Positions 38,281-48,538 of a stretch of 64,000 bases of DNA are shown piece after piece. This DNA is from Rhizobium rhizogenes NBRC 13257 (GTDB lineage: Bacteria > Pseudomonadota > Alphaproteobacteria > Rhizobiales > Rhizobiaceae): NCBI RefSeq assembly GCF_000696095.1, contig NZ_BAYX01000004.1, forward strand, positions 62,001-126,000, read 5' to 3'. The notes below the pieces were generated by a model that worked only from the letters and a program-made list of their open reading frames with translations, had not been told where the DNA came from and did no database searches. The position numbers and the translations under genes were made by a program. Position 1 is the first letter of the stretch. Every line of letters starts with the position of its first letter.

Positions 38281-39240
38281 GTGGCTTCCATCTTTGCGGG
38301 CCTGGACCCTGCCGCCTATCAACCGCACGCACTGCACGACAGTGAGCGCATGTGGCCGGAAACCAATTGCTATATCGATCTCTGGATCGAAGTGCTGGCG
38401 AGTCTGAAACTGCCGCCGGAAGCCATGCTTGGTTTTACGATGGGTCAGGATTTCGAGGGCGATCAATTCACCTTCTTCAAGGTGCCGCTCGAGGATCTCG
38501 AAGCGCTCTACGGCATCCGCTGCACGGAGCTTGCGATCTACGACAAGGTCGAGCGCCATGTCGCCGAGCAGATCGGTCGCGGCCGGCTCTGCCTGGTCGA
38601 GATGGATTCCTTCTACATGCCGGACACCCAGGGTGTCGGCTATCGCCGCGAGCATGGCAAGACGACCGTTGCCATCAACCGGCTGAATCTGGCGGGCCGC
38701 GAGCTCGACTATTTCCACAATGGCGGCTTCTTTCAGCTGTCGGGCGAGGATTTCGACGGGCTGTTCCAACTGCATCTGACGGACGAGGATCTGCCCTTCC
38801 TACCCTATACGGAATTCGCGAAGTTCCCGGAGATCAAGCCCGGCGAGGCGGCTATCCGGCAAACATCCAGGCAGCTGCTGGCCTTCCATTTCCGCCGCCG
38901 GCCCGTCGCCAATCCCATCCGCTCCTTCGCGGCGGTTTTCCCGGCGCAGGTCGAAGCCTTGGCCGAGCGACCCTTCGGCTTCTTCCATAAATATGCCTTC
39001 AACACGCTGCGCCAAGTCGGCGCTAATTTCGAGCTGGCGGGCAGCCATCTCGATTGGTTGTCTGCGGATTTTGCCGAGGTTGCTGCCCAGGCACGGCGGA
39101 TTTCGGAAGTGGCGAAATCGGTACAGTTCCAGCTTGCCCGCGCCATCACGCGCAAGAAATTCGAGCCGTTGCAGACGGCGCTTGATCCGGCGGCGGATGC
39201 ATGGGATTCCATGATGGGGCTGCTGGAACAAAAGCTTTAG
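38281..39240 (+). CDS. DUF1839 family protein, possible acyl/aminoacyl transferase
   Basis: This 319-residue protein has a GTG start two bases after the ligase stop. It has no established function. Visible features are NCYIDLW with Cys30, the conserved-looking segment MGQDFEGDQFTFFKV (54-68), and REHGKTTVAINRLN with His125, followed by GRELDYFHNGGFF. The Cys then His/Asp order recalls papain-like transferases such as BtrH, which moves an acyl group from a carrier protein to an amine. A C-terminal helical part (about 225-319) may bind the carrier. The transferase idea is inference from layout and context only. Confidence 0.75.
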   Translation: MASIFAGLDPAAYQPHALHDSERMWPETNCYIDLWIEVLASLKLPPEAMLGFTMGQDFEGDQFTFFKVPLEDLEALYGIRCTELAIYDKVERHVAEQIGRGRLCLVEMDSFYMPDTQGVGYRREHGKTTVAINRLNLAGRELDYFHNGGFFQLSGEDFDGLFQLHLTDEDLPFLPYTEFAKFPEIKPGEAAIRQTSRQLLAFHFRRRPVANPIRSFAAVFPAQVEALAERPFGFFHKYAFNTLRQVGANFELAGSHLDWLSADFAEVAAQARRISEVAKSVQFQLARAITRKKFEPLQTALDPAADAWDSMMGLLEQKL

Positions 39241-39247
39241 GGATCCA

Positions 39248-41719
39248 ATGCACGGGCGTTTGGCTGATATCAGCGGCAAGACGCCGCTGAGCGAAGGATG
39301 GAATCTGGTTCTGACGGATGCGAGCGTCTGCGCTTCGCCTTCGGACCTGTCGTTTTCGGCTGGCCTCATCCCCGCGCCAGTGCCGGGTACCGTGGCCGAG
39401 GCATTGGAAAAGGCCGGGCTTTTTAATCGGGAGCATCCGCATCCGTTGAACGACCGGGACGCCTGGTATCTCTGCCGGTTGGTCGATGCCGAGGCTGGCA
39501 ATGCCGTGCTGCGGCTTGAGGGATTGGCAACGCTCTGCGAAGTCTTCCTGAACGGACGCAAAATTCTCGTCTCCGAGAGCATGTTCGAAACGCATAATCT
39601 TGCCGTTCATCTGCTGGGCGGCGATGAGCTGGCCCTGTGTTTTCGAGCGCTGGAGCCGCGCCTTGCCGAGCCCGGCCCGCGCGCCCGCTGGCGGCCGCAG
39701 ATGATCACGCCGCAGGGACTGCGGCTGGTACGAACGACGCTGCTCGGCCATATGCCCGGCTGGTGCCCGGAAATCGATGCCGTCGGGCCATGGCGACCGG
39801 TGTCGCTGCTGCATCCGCATAGACCTGTCATTCGCGATCTTTCGCTGCGTCCGGATCTGTTGGAGGACGGCGAGGGCCGGCTCTATGCCTCGTTGTCGAT
39901 CGAAGGACATGTGAGCGACGTCACGCTTCGCTGTGGCGAGGTCGAACAGGCTTTCGAGCTAGACAGTCATGGCCGCTGCACAGCGATCCTGAAAATCCCC
40001 CGTGTGACGCCATGGTGGCCGCGCACGCATGGCACGCCGTATCTTTATGACGTGACGCTGGTCGTCGATGGTGTCGAGCATCCGCTTGGGCGAACCGGTT
40101 TTCGCCGGCTGGCTGTCGATCGCGGTGCCGATGGCCGGGATTTCGGCCTGATCGTCAATGGCGAGCGCATCTTCTGCCGTGGCGCGGTCTGGACTACGGC
40201 GGATATCGTGCGGCTGCCCGGTGGCCGCGAGGATTACGAGCCTTGGCTGCGGCTGGCGGCGGAAGCGGGCATGAACATGATCCGCATCGGCGGCACCATG
40301 GCCTATGAGACGCCGGAGTTTTTTCGGCTCTGCGACGAGCTCGGCCTGCTGGTCTGGCAGGATTTCATGTTCGCCAATTTCGATTATCCGAAGGGCGACA
40401 AGGGTTTCAACACCCATGTCGAGGCGGAAGTGGCGCAATTTCTTGGCCATACACGCCTGTCACCATCGCTCGCTGTGCTTTGCGGCGGCAGCGAGATGCA
40501 TCAGCAGGCGGCGATGCTCGGCCTGCCGGAAAGGTTCTGGGCAAGTCCGATCGTGGAGGAGATCATTCCGGCGGTCGCGCAATCGCTGCGGCCCGACGTG
40601 CCCTATGTCGTCAACTCCCCCTCCGGCGGGCCCATGCCGTTTTCCGCGAATGAAGGGGTGACGCACTACTACGGCGTCGGCGCCTATATGCGGCCGCTCG
40701 ACGATGCGCGTCGCGCCGATGTCCGTTTCGCGGCGGAAAGCCTGGCTTTCGCGCATGTGCCGCAGGCCCGGACGTTGTCGCGGCATCTGCCGGTCCCGGT
40801 GGTGCATAGTCCGCTATGGAAGGAGCGCGTACCGCGCGATCGCGGCGCTTCCTGGGATTTCGAGGATGTGCGTGATCATTATCTTTGCGAACTCTACGGT
40901 TTCGAGCCGGACCGGCTGCGGCGGGAGGATCCCGATCTCTATCTCGCTCTGTCGCGGGCCGTCACCGGCGAGGTCGCGCAAGAGACCTATGCGGAATGGC
41001 GCCGGCAGGGTTCGGGCTGCAACGGCGCTCTCGTCTGGACGCTGCAGGACCTGCTCCCCGGCCCCGGCTGGGGCGTGATCGATTCGACCGGCGAGCCGAA
41101 GCCCGTATGGTATGCGCTACGCCGCGCCTTCCGGCCGGTGCAGGTGCTGCTCACCGACGAGGGCACCAATGGCCTCGATGTGCATGTGATCAACGAGAGC
41201 GATGCGGCGCTTGAGCTCGATCTTGACGTCTCGTGCCTGAGAGACGGACGGCAGAGGGTCGTGGGTGGAAAACGAGAGCTGTCGATCGAGGCTCGTTCCA
41301 AGAACAAGATCGCCTGCACGGATCTGTTCGGCGCCTTCTTCGACACCACCTATGCCTTCCGCTTCGGCCCGCCGTCGCATGATGTCACGGTGGCGCAGAT
41401 TACGGCGCGCGACACGGGTTCGCTGATCGCCGAGGCTTTCCATTTTCCTCTGGGCAGGACGAAAGCCTTTCACGAGGCGGAAATCATGGCATCCGTTTCA
41501 CAGCAGGATGGCCACTGGTTCCTCGATCTGCGCGGTGACCGGCTGGCTCAGTCGCTCCAAGTCGATTTCGAAGCCTATCGGGCTGAGGATGACTGGTTCC
41601 ATCTGGCGCCTGGTTTGAAACGACGGCTGCGACTTCAGCCGAGAGCCGGAACTGCGATCGGGACCGTTCCGACAGGTCAGGTCAAAACTATCGGTAGCCG
41701 GCGAATAATCGAAGTTTGA
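39248..41719 (+). CDS. Glycoside hydrolase family 2 / beta-mannosidase-like protein
   Basis: This 823-residue protein starts 8 bases after the DUF1839 stop, so it belongs to the operon. It shows a GH2 plan: an N-terminal jelly-roll (AWYLCRLVDAE, LEGLATLCEVFLNG), an immunoglobulin-like domain, and a TIM barrel (MNMIRIGGTMAYETPEFFRLCDELGL, then VWQDFMFANFDYP). The acid/base region reads CGGSEMHQQ with Glu416, in place of the usual CGNNE. It has no signal peptide, so it is probably cytosolic. The substrate is unknown. It may trim or bind a sugar moiety of the operon's product rather than degrade polymer. Confidence 0.8.
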   Translation: MHGRLADISGKTPLSEGWNLVLTDASVCASPSDLSFSAGLIPAPVPGTVAEALEKAGLFNREHPHPLNDRDAWYLCRLVDAEAGNAVLRLEGLATLCEVFLNGRKILVSESMFETHNLAVHLLGGDELALCFRALEPRLAEPGPRARWRPQMITPQGLRLVRTTLLGHMPGWCPEIDAVGPWRPVSLLHPHRPVIRDLSLRPDLLEDGEGRLYASLSIEGHVSDVTLRCGEVEQAFELDSHGRCTAILKIPRVTPWWPRTHGTPYLYDVTLVVDGVEHPLGRTGFRRLAVDRGADGRDFGLIVNGERIFCRGAVWTTADIVRLPGGREDYEPWLRLAAEAGMNMIRIGGTMAYETPEFFRLCDELGLLVWQDFMFANFDYPKGDKGFNTHVEAEVAQFLGHTRLSPSLAVLCGGSEMHQQAAMLGLPERFWASPIVEEIIPAVAQSLRPDVPYVVNSPSGGPMPFSANEGVTHYYGVGAYMRPLDDARRADVRFAAESLAFAHVPQARTLSRHLPVPVVHSPLWKERVPRDRGASWDFEDVRDHYLCELYGFEPDRLRREDPDLYLALSRAVTGEVAQETYAEWRRQGSGCNGALVWTLQDLLPGPGWGVIDSTGEPKPVWYALRRAFRPVQVLLTDEGTNGLDVHVINESDAALELDLDVSCLRDGRQRVVGGKRELSIEARSKNKIACTDLFGAFFDTTYAFRFGPPSHDVTVAQITARDTGSLIAEAFHFPLGRTKAFHEAEIMASVSQQDGHWFLDLRGDRLAQSLQVDFEAYRAEDDWFHLAPGLKRRLRLQPRAGTAIGTVPTGQVKTIGSRRIIEV

Positions 41720-41839
41720 TGGTCGGTGGCAAATTCCAAGTCATTGAAATTGCAAGAGCAGAGGTTTGTTTTTCGCGCTGGTAGGCCGGAAACTGAATGC
41801 GTCTCTGCCTACCCCGCTCTTGTAAAACCAGGAACTAGA

Positions 41840-41897
41840 CGAGGGACGAACCCTCGCCTAATCCCCAGCTTCTGCGTTCTCGCCCATCAGGGGCGAG
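41840..41897. terminator. Tandem hairpins between convergent operons
   Basis: CGAGGG (41840-41845) pairs with CCCTCG (41851-41856), and CTCGCCC (41879-41885) pairs with GGGCGAG (41891-41897). They sit between the convergent GH2 and ABC ATPase genes and probably act as terminators or form a small palindromic repeat. No long T-run follows either. Confidence 0.45.
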
Positions 41898-41925
41898 ACA
41901 GGCCCCACCTGCGTCAGCAGCCTTC

Positions 41926-43005
<1,080 letters not shown>

Positions 43006-43046
43006 GGGCGCATCCTCCTTGTTCCTGATCGCTCGCGGGGCAACGT

Positions 43047-44117
43047 TCATGCCGGCCTCCAGCTCTTGTATTTCGTGCTTTCCGGGCCGACCGGAAAGCG
43101 GACTTCGGTACGCGTTTCCGACGATTCGTAAAAGGCGGTGACCAGTTCCAGCGCCTGACGGGCGTCGACGGTGGTCACCGGCAGCGGGCCGCCGGACACC
43201 AGTGCCTCATGGAACAGCTTCATCTGTGTGTTGAAGCGGATCGGCACAGGCTGCCAGTCTGCGAGCAAAGCGTCGATCTTCTCCGCAATCTCGTCATTGG
43301 CGGGCACGATTTTCCATGGGTCCTGGCCGGGGCTATAAGGTTCGTGGTTGCTCTCGATCATCACGTTTTCGAAGCAGAGGCGCAGGCGGCTGATCTGCTC
43401 CTGCGAGCCGAGCGTGGCGCTGATCGTCGCAAGCGCGCCGTTCTCCATCAGCAGGCTGGCGCTGGCGCAATCTTCCACTTCGATATCGTTGACGCGGGTG
43501 GCAACGCGGCCGAAGAGGCCGGCGATCGGTCCCATCAGATAGGTCAGCATGTCGTGCAGGTGGATCGAATGCGTCATCAGCACGCCGCCGAGTTCCGTCG
43601 CCCATTTGCCGCGCCAGGGGACCGCATAATAGTCGGCGCCGCGTACCCAATGGGTTTCTGAGGTCGCGACATAGGCTTTGCCTGCAATACCGGCCTCAAT
43701 GATGCGCTTGGCCTTCTGGATGCCGTCGCCATAACGATACTGGAAGATCGGCATCAGCCGGCCCTTTGCCGTCTTCTCCGCGGCGATCACGGCGTCGATA
43801 TCCGCGAGCGAGCCGACCAGCGGCTTTTCGCAGACGACGCTCTTGCCGGCGGCGAGCGCCTGCTGGATCATTTCGAAATGCGAGCCGGGCGGCGTGCAGA
43901 TATCGATGATGTCGATATCCGGCATGTTCAGCACCTCGACGAAATCCTTGAGGCGTCTGGCGATGCCGAATTCGTCACCGACAGCGTTCAGGCGTTCCTC
44001 GTTGAGATCGCAAAGCACGGCGACCTCGAAGCGATCGGAATGCGGCAGATAGCCCTCGACAATGTGGGAGCGGCCGATGCCGAGACCGATGACCGCGACT
44101 TTCTTGATGTCGGACAT
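43047..44117 (-). CDS. Gfo/Idh/MocA-family oxidoreductase
   Basis: This 356-residue NAD(P)-dependent dehydrogenase has an N-terminal Rossmann fold (VAVIGLGIGRSHIVEGYL), the CTPPGSH loop, and the catalytic Lys in the family motif CEKPL. A C-terminal alpha/beta domain follows with THSIHLHDML, where the His of the active site is expected. It should oxidise or epimerise a sugar or inositol-like compound imported by the adjacent ABC system. The ATG at 44117 has AGAGGT upstream and is preferred over an in-frame TTG at 44123. The preceding gene ends 6 bases upstream. Confidence 0.9.
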   Translation of the reverse strand: MSDIKKVAVIGLGIGRSHIVEGYLPHSDRFEVAVLCDLNEERLNAVGDEFGIARRLKDFVEVLNMPDIDIIDICTPPGSHFEMIQQALAAGKSVVCEKPLVGSLADIDAVIAAEKTAKGRLMPIFQYRYGDGIQKAKRIIEAGIAGKAYVATSETHWVRGADYYAVPWRGKWATELGGVLMTHSIHLHDMLTYLMGPIAGLFGRVATRVNDIEVEDCASASLLMENGALATISATLGSQEQISRLRLCFENVMIESNHEPYSPGQDPWKIVPANDEIAEKIDALLADWQPVPIRFNTQMKLFHEALVSGGPLPVTTVDARQALELVTAFYESSETRTEVRFPVGPESTKYKSWRPA

Positions 44118-44123
44118 GTCCAA

Positions 44124-45149
44124 TTACCTCTGCAAGCTGTTGAGCGATGTCGCTTCGGCCAGAGCCTGGGCCTTCAACGCCAGCTCCATGGCCTTGAAGC
44201 AATGTTCCTGCCCCATCGCGGTTTCGGTGCGGTCGCGGATATCGGCGGCCAGTTGCCGGCCAAAGGGCAGGTCGACCTGGCTGCAATCGATATGCTGCAT
44301 GCCTTTGCGGTCGGTGAGGAAGAGATGGTCCGTGCCGGGGCGGCCGGCGACGTCGATATATTTTCTGAGCTCGATCGTGCCTTCGGTGCCGACAATGAAC
44401 AGGCGGCCGTCGCCCCAGGTGGAGAGGCCGTCGGGCGTGAACCAGTCAACGCGGACATAGCCGGTGACGTCGGGCGTTCTCACATGGAAATCGCCATAGT
44501 CCTGCAGCCCTGGTGTCTCGGGATTGGCGCGGTTCGAGACGGTGGCCGACAGGATCTCGGCTTCGAGCGAACCGGCGAAGAACAGGAACTGCTCGCATTG
44601 ATGCGAGGCGATGTCGGCGATGATGCCGCCATAGCGCTTGCGGTCGAAGAACCACTCCGGCCGGGTCGGCTTGCGCAGCCGGTGTGGGCCGAGACCGGTG
44701 GTGTGGATGACCTTGCCGATGGCACCGGCCTTGACCAGTTCGCCGGCCTTGACGGTCGACGCCGTCTCGAAATGCTCGGAATAGAGGATGGAGACGATAC
44801 GCTTGGTCTCGGCCTGCACCCTGCGGACTTCAGCAAGCTGATCCAGCGTCACCATGCCCGGCTTGTCGAGCATCACGTCCTTGCCGTGGTGCATGGCCTC
44901 GATCGCGAGACCGGCACGCTCGCTGGAAATCGCGGCGCTGACGATCAGCGCGATGGAGCGATCTTCGAGGATCTCTTTCTTGTCGGCAACGCGCTTTGCC
45001 TGCGGAAAGCGCTCCGCGAAGACGGCCGCAAGGTCGTCCTCGATGGCGTGGAAGGCGACCAGTTCCGCGCCTGCCCGGAGCATGACGTTGACCTGACCGT
45101 AGATGTGATCGTGGTTGATACCGATGGCGGCGAAGCGCAGGGCGCTCAT
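44124..45149 (-). CDS. Gfo/Idh/MocA-family oxidoreductase
   Basis: This 341-residue member of the same family starts AAIGINHDHIYGQVNVML and has the catalytic Lys in LDKPGMVTLDQ. The usual EKP is DKP here. The C-terminal domain contains GGIIADIASHQCEQFLFFAG, with the active-site His. It diverges clearly from its neighbour at 43047, so it is not a recent duplicate. Co-transcription with sugar permeases points to catabolism of the transported compound. Several consecutive oxidoreductases would allow an oxidation, epimerisation and reduction route. The substrate is unknown. Confidence 0.88.
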   Translation of the reverse strand: MSALRFAAIGINHDHIYGQVNVMLRAGAELVAFHAIEDDLAAVFAERFPQAKRVADKKEILEDRSIALIVSAAISSERAGLAIEAMHHGKDVMLDKPGMVTLDQLAEVRRVQAETKRIVSILYSEHFETASTVKAGELVKAGAIGKVIHTTGLGPHRLRKPTRPEWFFDRKRYGGIIADIASHQCEQFLFFAGSLEAEILSATVSNRANPETPGLQDYGDFHVRTPDVTGYVRVDWFTPDGLSTWGDGRLFIVGTEGTIELRKYIDVAGRPGTDHLFLTDRKGMQHIDCSQVDLPFGRQLAADIRDRTETAMGQEHCFKAMELALKAQALAEATSLNSLQR

Positions 45150-45222
45150 GCGATATTCCTTTCAGTGGATTTTGCGATGCGATCCCAATTGCTCTCAGGC
45201 TTTTGGGATTGCGTTTTCGTTT

Positions 45223-46107
45223 TCAGCGTTTGAGACCGGCCGTGGCGATGCCGTCGATCAGCAGCCTCTGGAAGAACAGGAAGATCAGGAAGACGGGGAT
45301 CAGCGAGAGGCTCGACATGGCGAACAGGCTGCTCCAGTCGGAGCTTCCGGTCGAGTCCACGAAGGAGCGCAGGCCGAGCTGAACCGTGTAGGTGTTGATA
45401 TCGGAGAGATAGATCAGCGGACCGAAGAAGTCGTCCCAGGTCCAGATGAAGGAGAAGATGGCAGCGGTGGCAAGGACCGGCAGCGACAGCGGCAGCATGA
45501 TGCGCCAGTAGATGCGCCAGGGGCTGCAGCCGTCCATCATTGCCGCTTCGTCCAGCTCGCGCGGGATGCCGCGGAAGAACTGCACCATTAGGAAGATGAA
45601 GAAGGCATCGACCGCAAGGAATTTCGGCACGACCAGTGGCAGCATGGTCTTCACCCAGCCGAGCTTCAGGAAGAGGATATATTGCGGGATCAGCGTCACG
45701 TGATAGGGCAGCATCAGCGTGCCGAGCATCAGCGCGAACCAGAAATTCTTGCCCCAGAAGTTCAGCCGAGCGAAGGCATAGGCCGCCAGCGAGCAGGAGA
45801 TGACGTTGCCGATGACCGAGAGCACGGCGATGACGACGGAGTTCCAGACGAAGGAGCCGAAGTTCACCTGCCCGCCGAACCAGCCGCGCGGAAACGAGCT
45901 GAAGTCGAAATGCGACGGGATTAGCGATGCCGTGCCGAAGATCTCGTTCTGGTCCTTGATCGAACCGGAGAGCATCCACAGCAGCGGATAAAGCATCACG
46001 ATCGACGCGCCGATCAGCGCGATGTGGATGAGGATGGAGAAGAACCAGGGACGCTCGCGCGGCGGGCTCAGGTCTTCGGGAAAGTGGGTGAGCTTCGCGT
46101 CAGTCAT
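45223..46107 (-). CDS. Sugar ABC transporter permease (MalG/UgpE type)
   Basis: This 294-residue inner-membrane protein has about six segments and the EAA loop REIPRELDEAAMMDGCSPW-like sequence (RGIPRELDEAAMMDG) that contacts the ATPase. It pairs with the MalF-type permease, whose stop overlaps its start by 8 bases. Together with the binding protein and the UgpC-like ATPase it forms a complete CUT1-type importer. The 73-base gap to the next gene contains no obvious terminator. Confidence 0.93.
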   Translation of the reverse strand: MTDAKLTHFPEDLSPPRERPWFFSILIHIALIGASIVMLYPLLWMLSGSIKDQNEIFGTASLIPSHFDFSSFPRGWFGGQVNFGSFVWNSVVIAVLSVIGNVISCSLAAYAFARLNFWGKNFWFALMLGTLMLPYHVTLIPQYILFLKLGWVKTMLPLVVPKFLAVDAFFIFLMVQFFRGIPRELDEAAMMDGCSPWRIYWRIMLPLSLPVLATAAIFSFIWTWDDFFGPLIYLSDINTYTVQLGLRSFVDSTGSSDWSSLFAMSSLSLIPVFLIFLFFQRLLIDGIATAGLKR

Positions 46108-47068
46108 CGTAGTGGACCCAATAACGAGCGGAGAGGAAGGAGAAGGCGGTGAAGATCGCGATGATGATCACCAGGATCCAGGCGAGCGCCGAGGCATAGC
46201 CCATGCGGAAATAGCCGAAGGCTTCCTGGTAGAGGTAGAGGGTGTAGAACAGCGTCGAGTCGATCGGCCCGCCGGTGCCTGAAGAGATGACATAGGCCGG
46301 CGTGAAGGCCTTGAAGGCGTCGATGGTCTGCACGACGGCGTTGAAGAAGATCACCGGTGTCAAAAGCGGCAGGGTGATCTTGAAGAAGATCCGCACCTTG
46401 GACGCGCCGTCGAGGCTGGCGGCCTCATAGAGATCGGTGGGGATCTGCCTAAGACCGGCCAGGAAGATGATCATCGGCGAGCCGAACTGCCAGACGGCGA
46501 GGATCACGAGCGTATAGAGCGAATAGTCCGGATTGGAGATCCAGCTCGGGCCGTTGATGCCGAACAAGTACCAGAGCAGCGTGTTGACGACGCCGTCGGC
46601 ATCGAAAATCTGCCGCCAGAGCACGGCGATGGCGACGCTGGAGCCGAGTAGCGACGGCAGGTAGAAGATGGCGCGATAGACCGGCAGGCCGCGAATGCCG
46701 CGGTTGAGCAACAGCGCCACCAGCAGCGCGAAGGTCAGCTTCAGCGGCACGGAACAGACCACGTAGAACAGCGTCACCTTCATCGACGAGATGAACTTGT
46801 CGTCGGCGGTGGCGATACGCACGTAATTGTCCAGCCCGACCCAATCCGGCGCCTGCAGCAGGTTATAGTCGGTCAAGGACAGATAGAGCGAGGCGATCGC
46901 CGGCCCCAGCGTCAGGCCGAAGAAGCCGATCAGCCAGGGCAGGAGAAAGAGGTAGCCCGGTGCATTGCGCGAGAATGCGCTCGGCGCCTTGTAAATGGTC
47001 TCTGTGCGCGCTCGCGCGTTCGCGCCGATGGCCAGGCCACCGGCAACGCTGTTGCTGTTTGTACCCAC
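46100..47068 (-). CDS. Sugar ABC transporter permease (MalF/UgpA type)
   Basis: This 322-residue inner-membrane permease has about six segments (first at GYLFLLPWLIGFFGLTLGPA) and the EAA loop RQIPTDLYEAASLDGASKV. The start is a GTG at 47068 with GAGG 8 bases upstream, directly after the binding-protein stop. It forms a heterodimer with the MalG-type protein encoded next. Confidence 0.93.
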   Translation of the reverse strand: MGTNSNSVAGGLAIGANARARTETIYKAPSAFSRNAPGYLFLLPWLIGFFGLTLGPAIASLYLSLTDYNLLQAPDWVGLDNYVRIATADDKFISSMKVTLFYVVCSVPLKLTFALLVALLLNRGIRGLPVYRAIFYLPSLLGSSVAIAVLWRQIFDADGVVNTLLWYLFGINGPSWISNPDYSLYTLVILAVWQFGSPMIIFLAGLRQIPTDLYEAASLDGASKVRIFFKITLPLLTPVIFFNAVVQTIDAFKAFTPAYVISSGTGGPIDSTLFYTLYLYQEAFGYFRMGYASALAWILVIIIAIFTAFSFLSARYWVHYDD

Positions 47069-47072
47069 GGTA

Positions 47073-48356
47073 TCAGCCTCGCGTTATGTTTGCTGCTGCC
47101 TGTTCGACGAATTTCGTTGCGCCGTCCTGCGCGCTGCTTTTGCCGAAGGCGACTTCCTCGGCGATCTTCTTCAAGAGGAACGCATTTTCGCCGGCGCCGT
47201 TCGGCGGAGACGGCGGCAATGCTCCGACATGCGGTGTCAGGCGGCCGATATAGTCGACGACCTGCTTGCTCGTCGCATCGAGGTCCTGTGTCAGAAGATC
47301 GCGGATCTTCGGCGAGGCGGGAACGCCGCGCTCGACGCCGAGTGTCTTGGCACCGTCTGGACTTTCGACCAGATAATTGATGAAGGCGACGGCGGCGTCC
47401 TTGTTGGCAGAACTCGCCGAAACCGACATCAGCATCGACGGCTTCAGATATTGGCCGGGCTTGCTATCCGGATTGCTGGGATAAGCGATCAGATCCAGCT
47501 TTTCCTTGACGAGGCCCTGGATGGCGACGAACTGATTGGAGTGGGCGTAGCTGACAGCCGACTTCTTGGTCACGAGCGTGTCGGTTTCAATGGTCTGCTG
47601 GTCGAGCGCCTGTACATCGGCCGGCACGCAGGCGCCGCTTTTGCGCAATTCGGCCCAGAAAGCGAACCAATCGGCGGCGTCCTTGGCCTCGAAGCCGAGC
47701 TTGCCGTCATTGGTGTAGAGCGCCTTGCCGTGCTGGCGCAGCCAGCATTCGAGGGCGGGTTCGCCGCCGCTTTCATCGCCGGTGCCGTAGACGCCGCGGC
47801 GCTTCTTGGCGGCCGTGAATTTGGCGCAGGCGTCACCGAGCTGCTCCCAGGTGAGGCCGTCATGCGGTTGCTCGACGCCGGTTTCCTGCCAGGCGGCGGC
47901 GTTGACGACGACCATGGAGGAATTGACCCCGAGATTGACGCCATAGATCTTGCCGTCGACTTTGCCGGAATCGATGTTCGGGGCGCCGAAATCCTCGATC
48001 GTAAGGCTCTTGCCGAGATAGGGCGTCATGTCGAGCAGCGTGCCGCGGCGCGCATATTCGAAGATGTAGCGATAGTCCATCTGGATGAGGTCGGGCGCAT
48101 TGCCGCCGGCGGTCTGCGTGGCGAGACGCGTCCAATAGCTGTCCCAGCCGAAGGTTTCGCCGGCGATGGAAACATCCGGATTCTTGGCCTGATAGGCTTT
48201 CACGGCTGCGAATGTGCGGTCGGCGCGTTCCTTGGACCCCCACCAAAGAAGCCGCATCGCGGTTGCCGCATTGGCGCGGCCAAGTCCGATACTGCCGAAA
48301 GCAAGCGTTGCTGCCATGCTGGCAAGCAATTGCCGGCGGTCGATCGTTAAAGTCAT
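47073..48356 (-). CDS. Sugar ABC transporter substrate-binding protein
   Basis: This 427-residue periplasmic protein has a Tat-like signal (DRRQLLASMAATLAFG, cleavage near GRANAAT). The mature protein begins MRLLWWGSKERADRT. It is clearly related to the orphan binding protein at 58090 (both have the LRxxWWGS start, a NPDxS segment and an LGVERGVPxSP segment near the C-terminus). It is the first gene of the sugar importer operon and follows a 15/18 match to the TetR operator. GGAGGAG precedes the ATG. The ligand is probably an oligosaccharide or sugar acid; which one is unknown. Confidence 0.92.
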   Translation of the reverse strand: MTLTIDRRQLLASMAATLAFGSIGLGRANAATAMRLLWWGSKERADRTFAAVKAYQAKNPDVSIAGETFGWDSYWTRLATQTAGGNAPDLIQMDYRYIFEYARRGTLLDMTPYLGKSLTIEDFGAPNIDSGKVDGKIYGVNLGVNSSMVVVNAAAWQETGVEQPHDGLTWEQLGDACAKFTAAKKRRGVYGTGDESGGEPALECWLRQHGKALYTNDGKLGFEAKDAADWFAFWAELRKSGACVPADVQALDQQTIETDTLVTKKSAVSYAHSNQFVAIQGLVKEKLDLIAYPSNPDSKPGQYLKPSMLMSVSASSANKDAAVAFINYLVESPDGAKTLGVERGVPASPKIRDLLTQDLDATSKQVVDYIGRLTPHVGALPPSPPNGAGENAFLLKKIAEEVAFGKSSAQDGATKFVEQAAANITRG

Positions 48357-48405
48357 CCTGGTCTCCTCCCCAGTTAACCGATGATCTACGAACTGCTTTG
48401 CAAGA

Positions 48406-48423
48406 TATAACTATTTGGTTACA
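48406..48423. promoter_or_regulatory. TetR operator copy upstream of the sugar importer
   Basis: TATAACTATTTGGTTACA matches 15 of 18 positions of the perfect palindrome at 49283-49300. It lies 50 bases before the binding-protein start in the divergent gap with the TetR gene. Confidence 0.65.
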
Positions 48424-48538
48424 AGTTGGATAGAAACACGACCGCTGTCAAGCGCCAATCGTATCACACTCAAAACGGCGTGCGCTGAAGCTTGAGGCGT
48501 CCGACGTGAGAGAGATGGATCGGGGAGGAGAAATGCCA

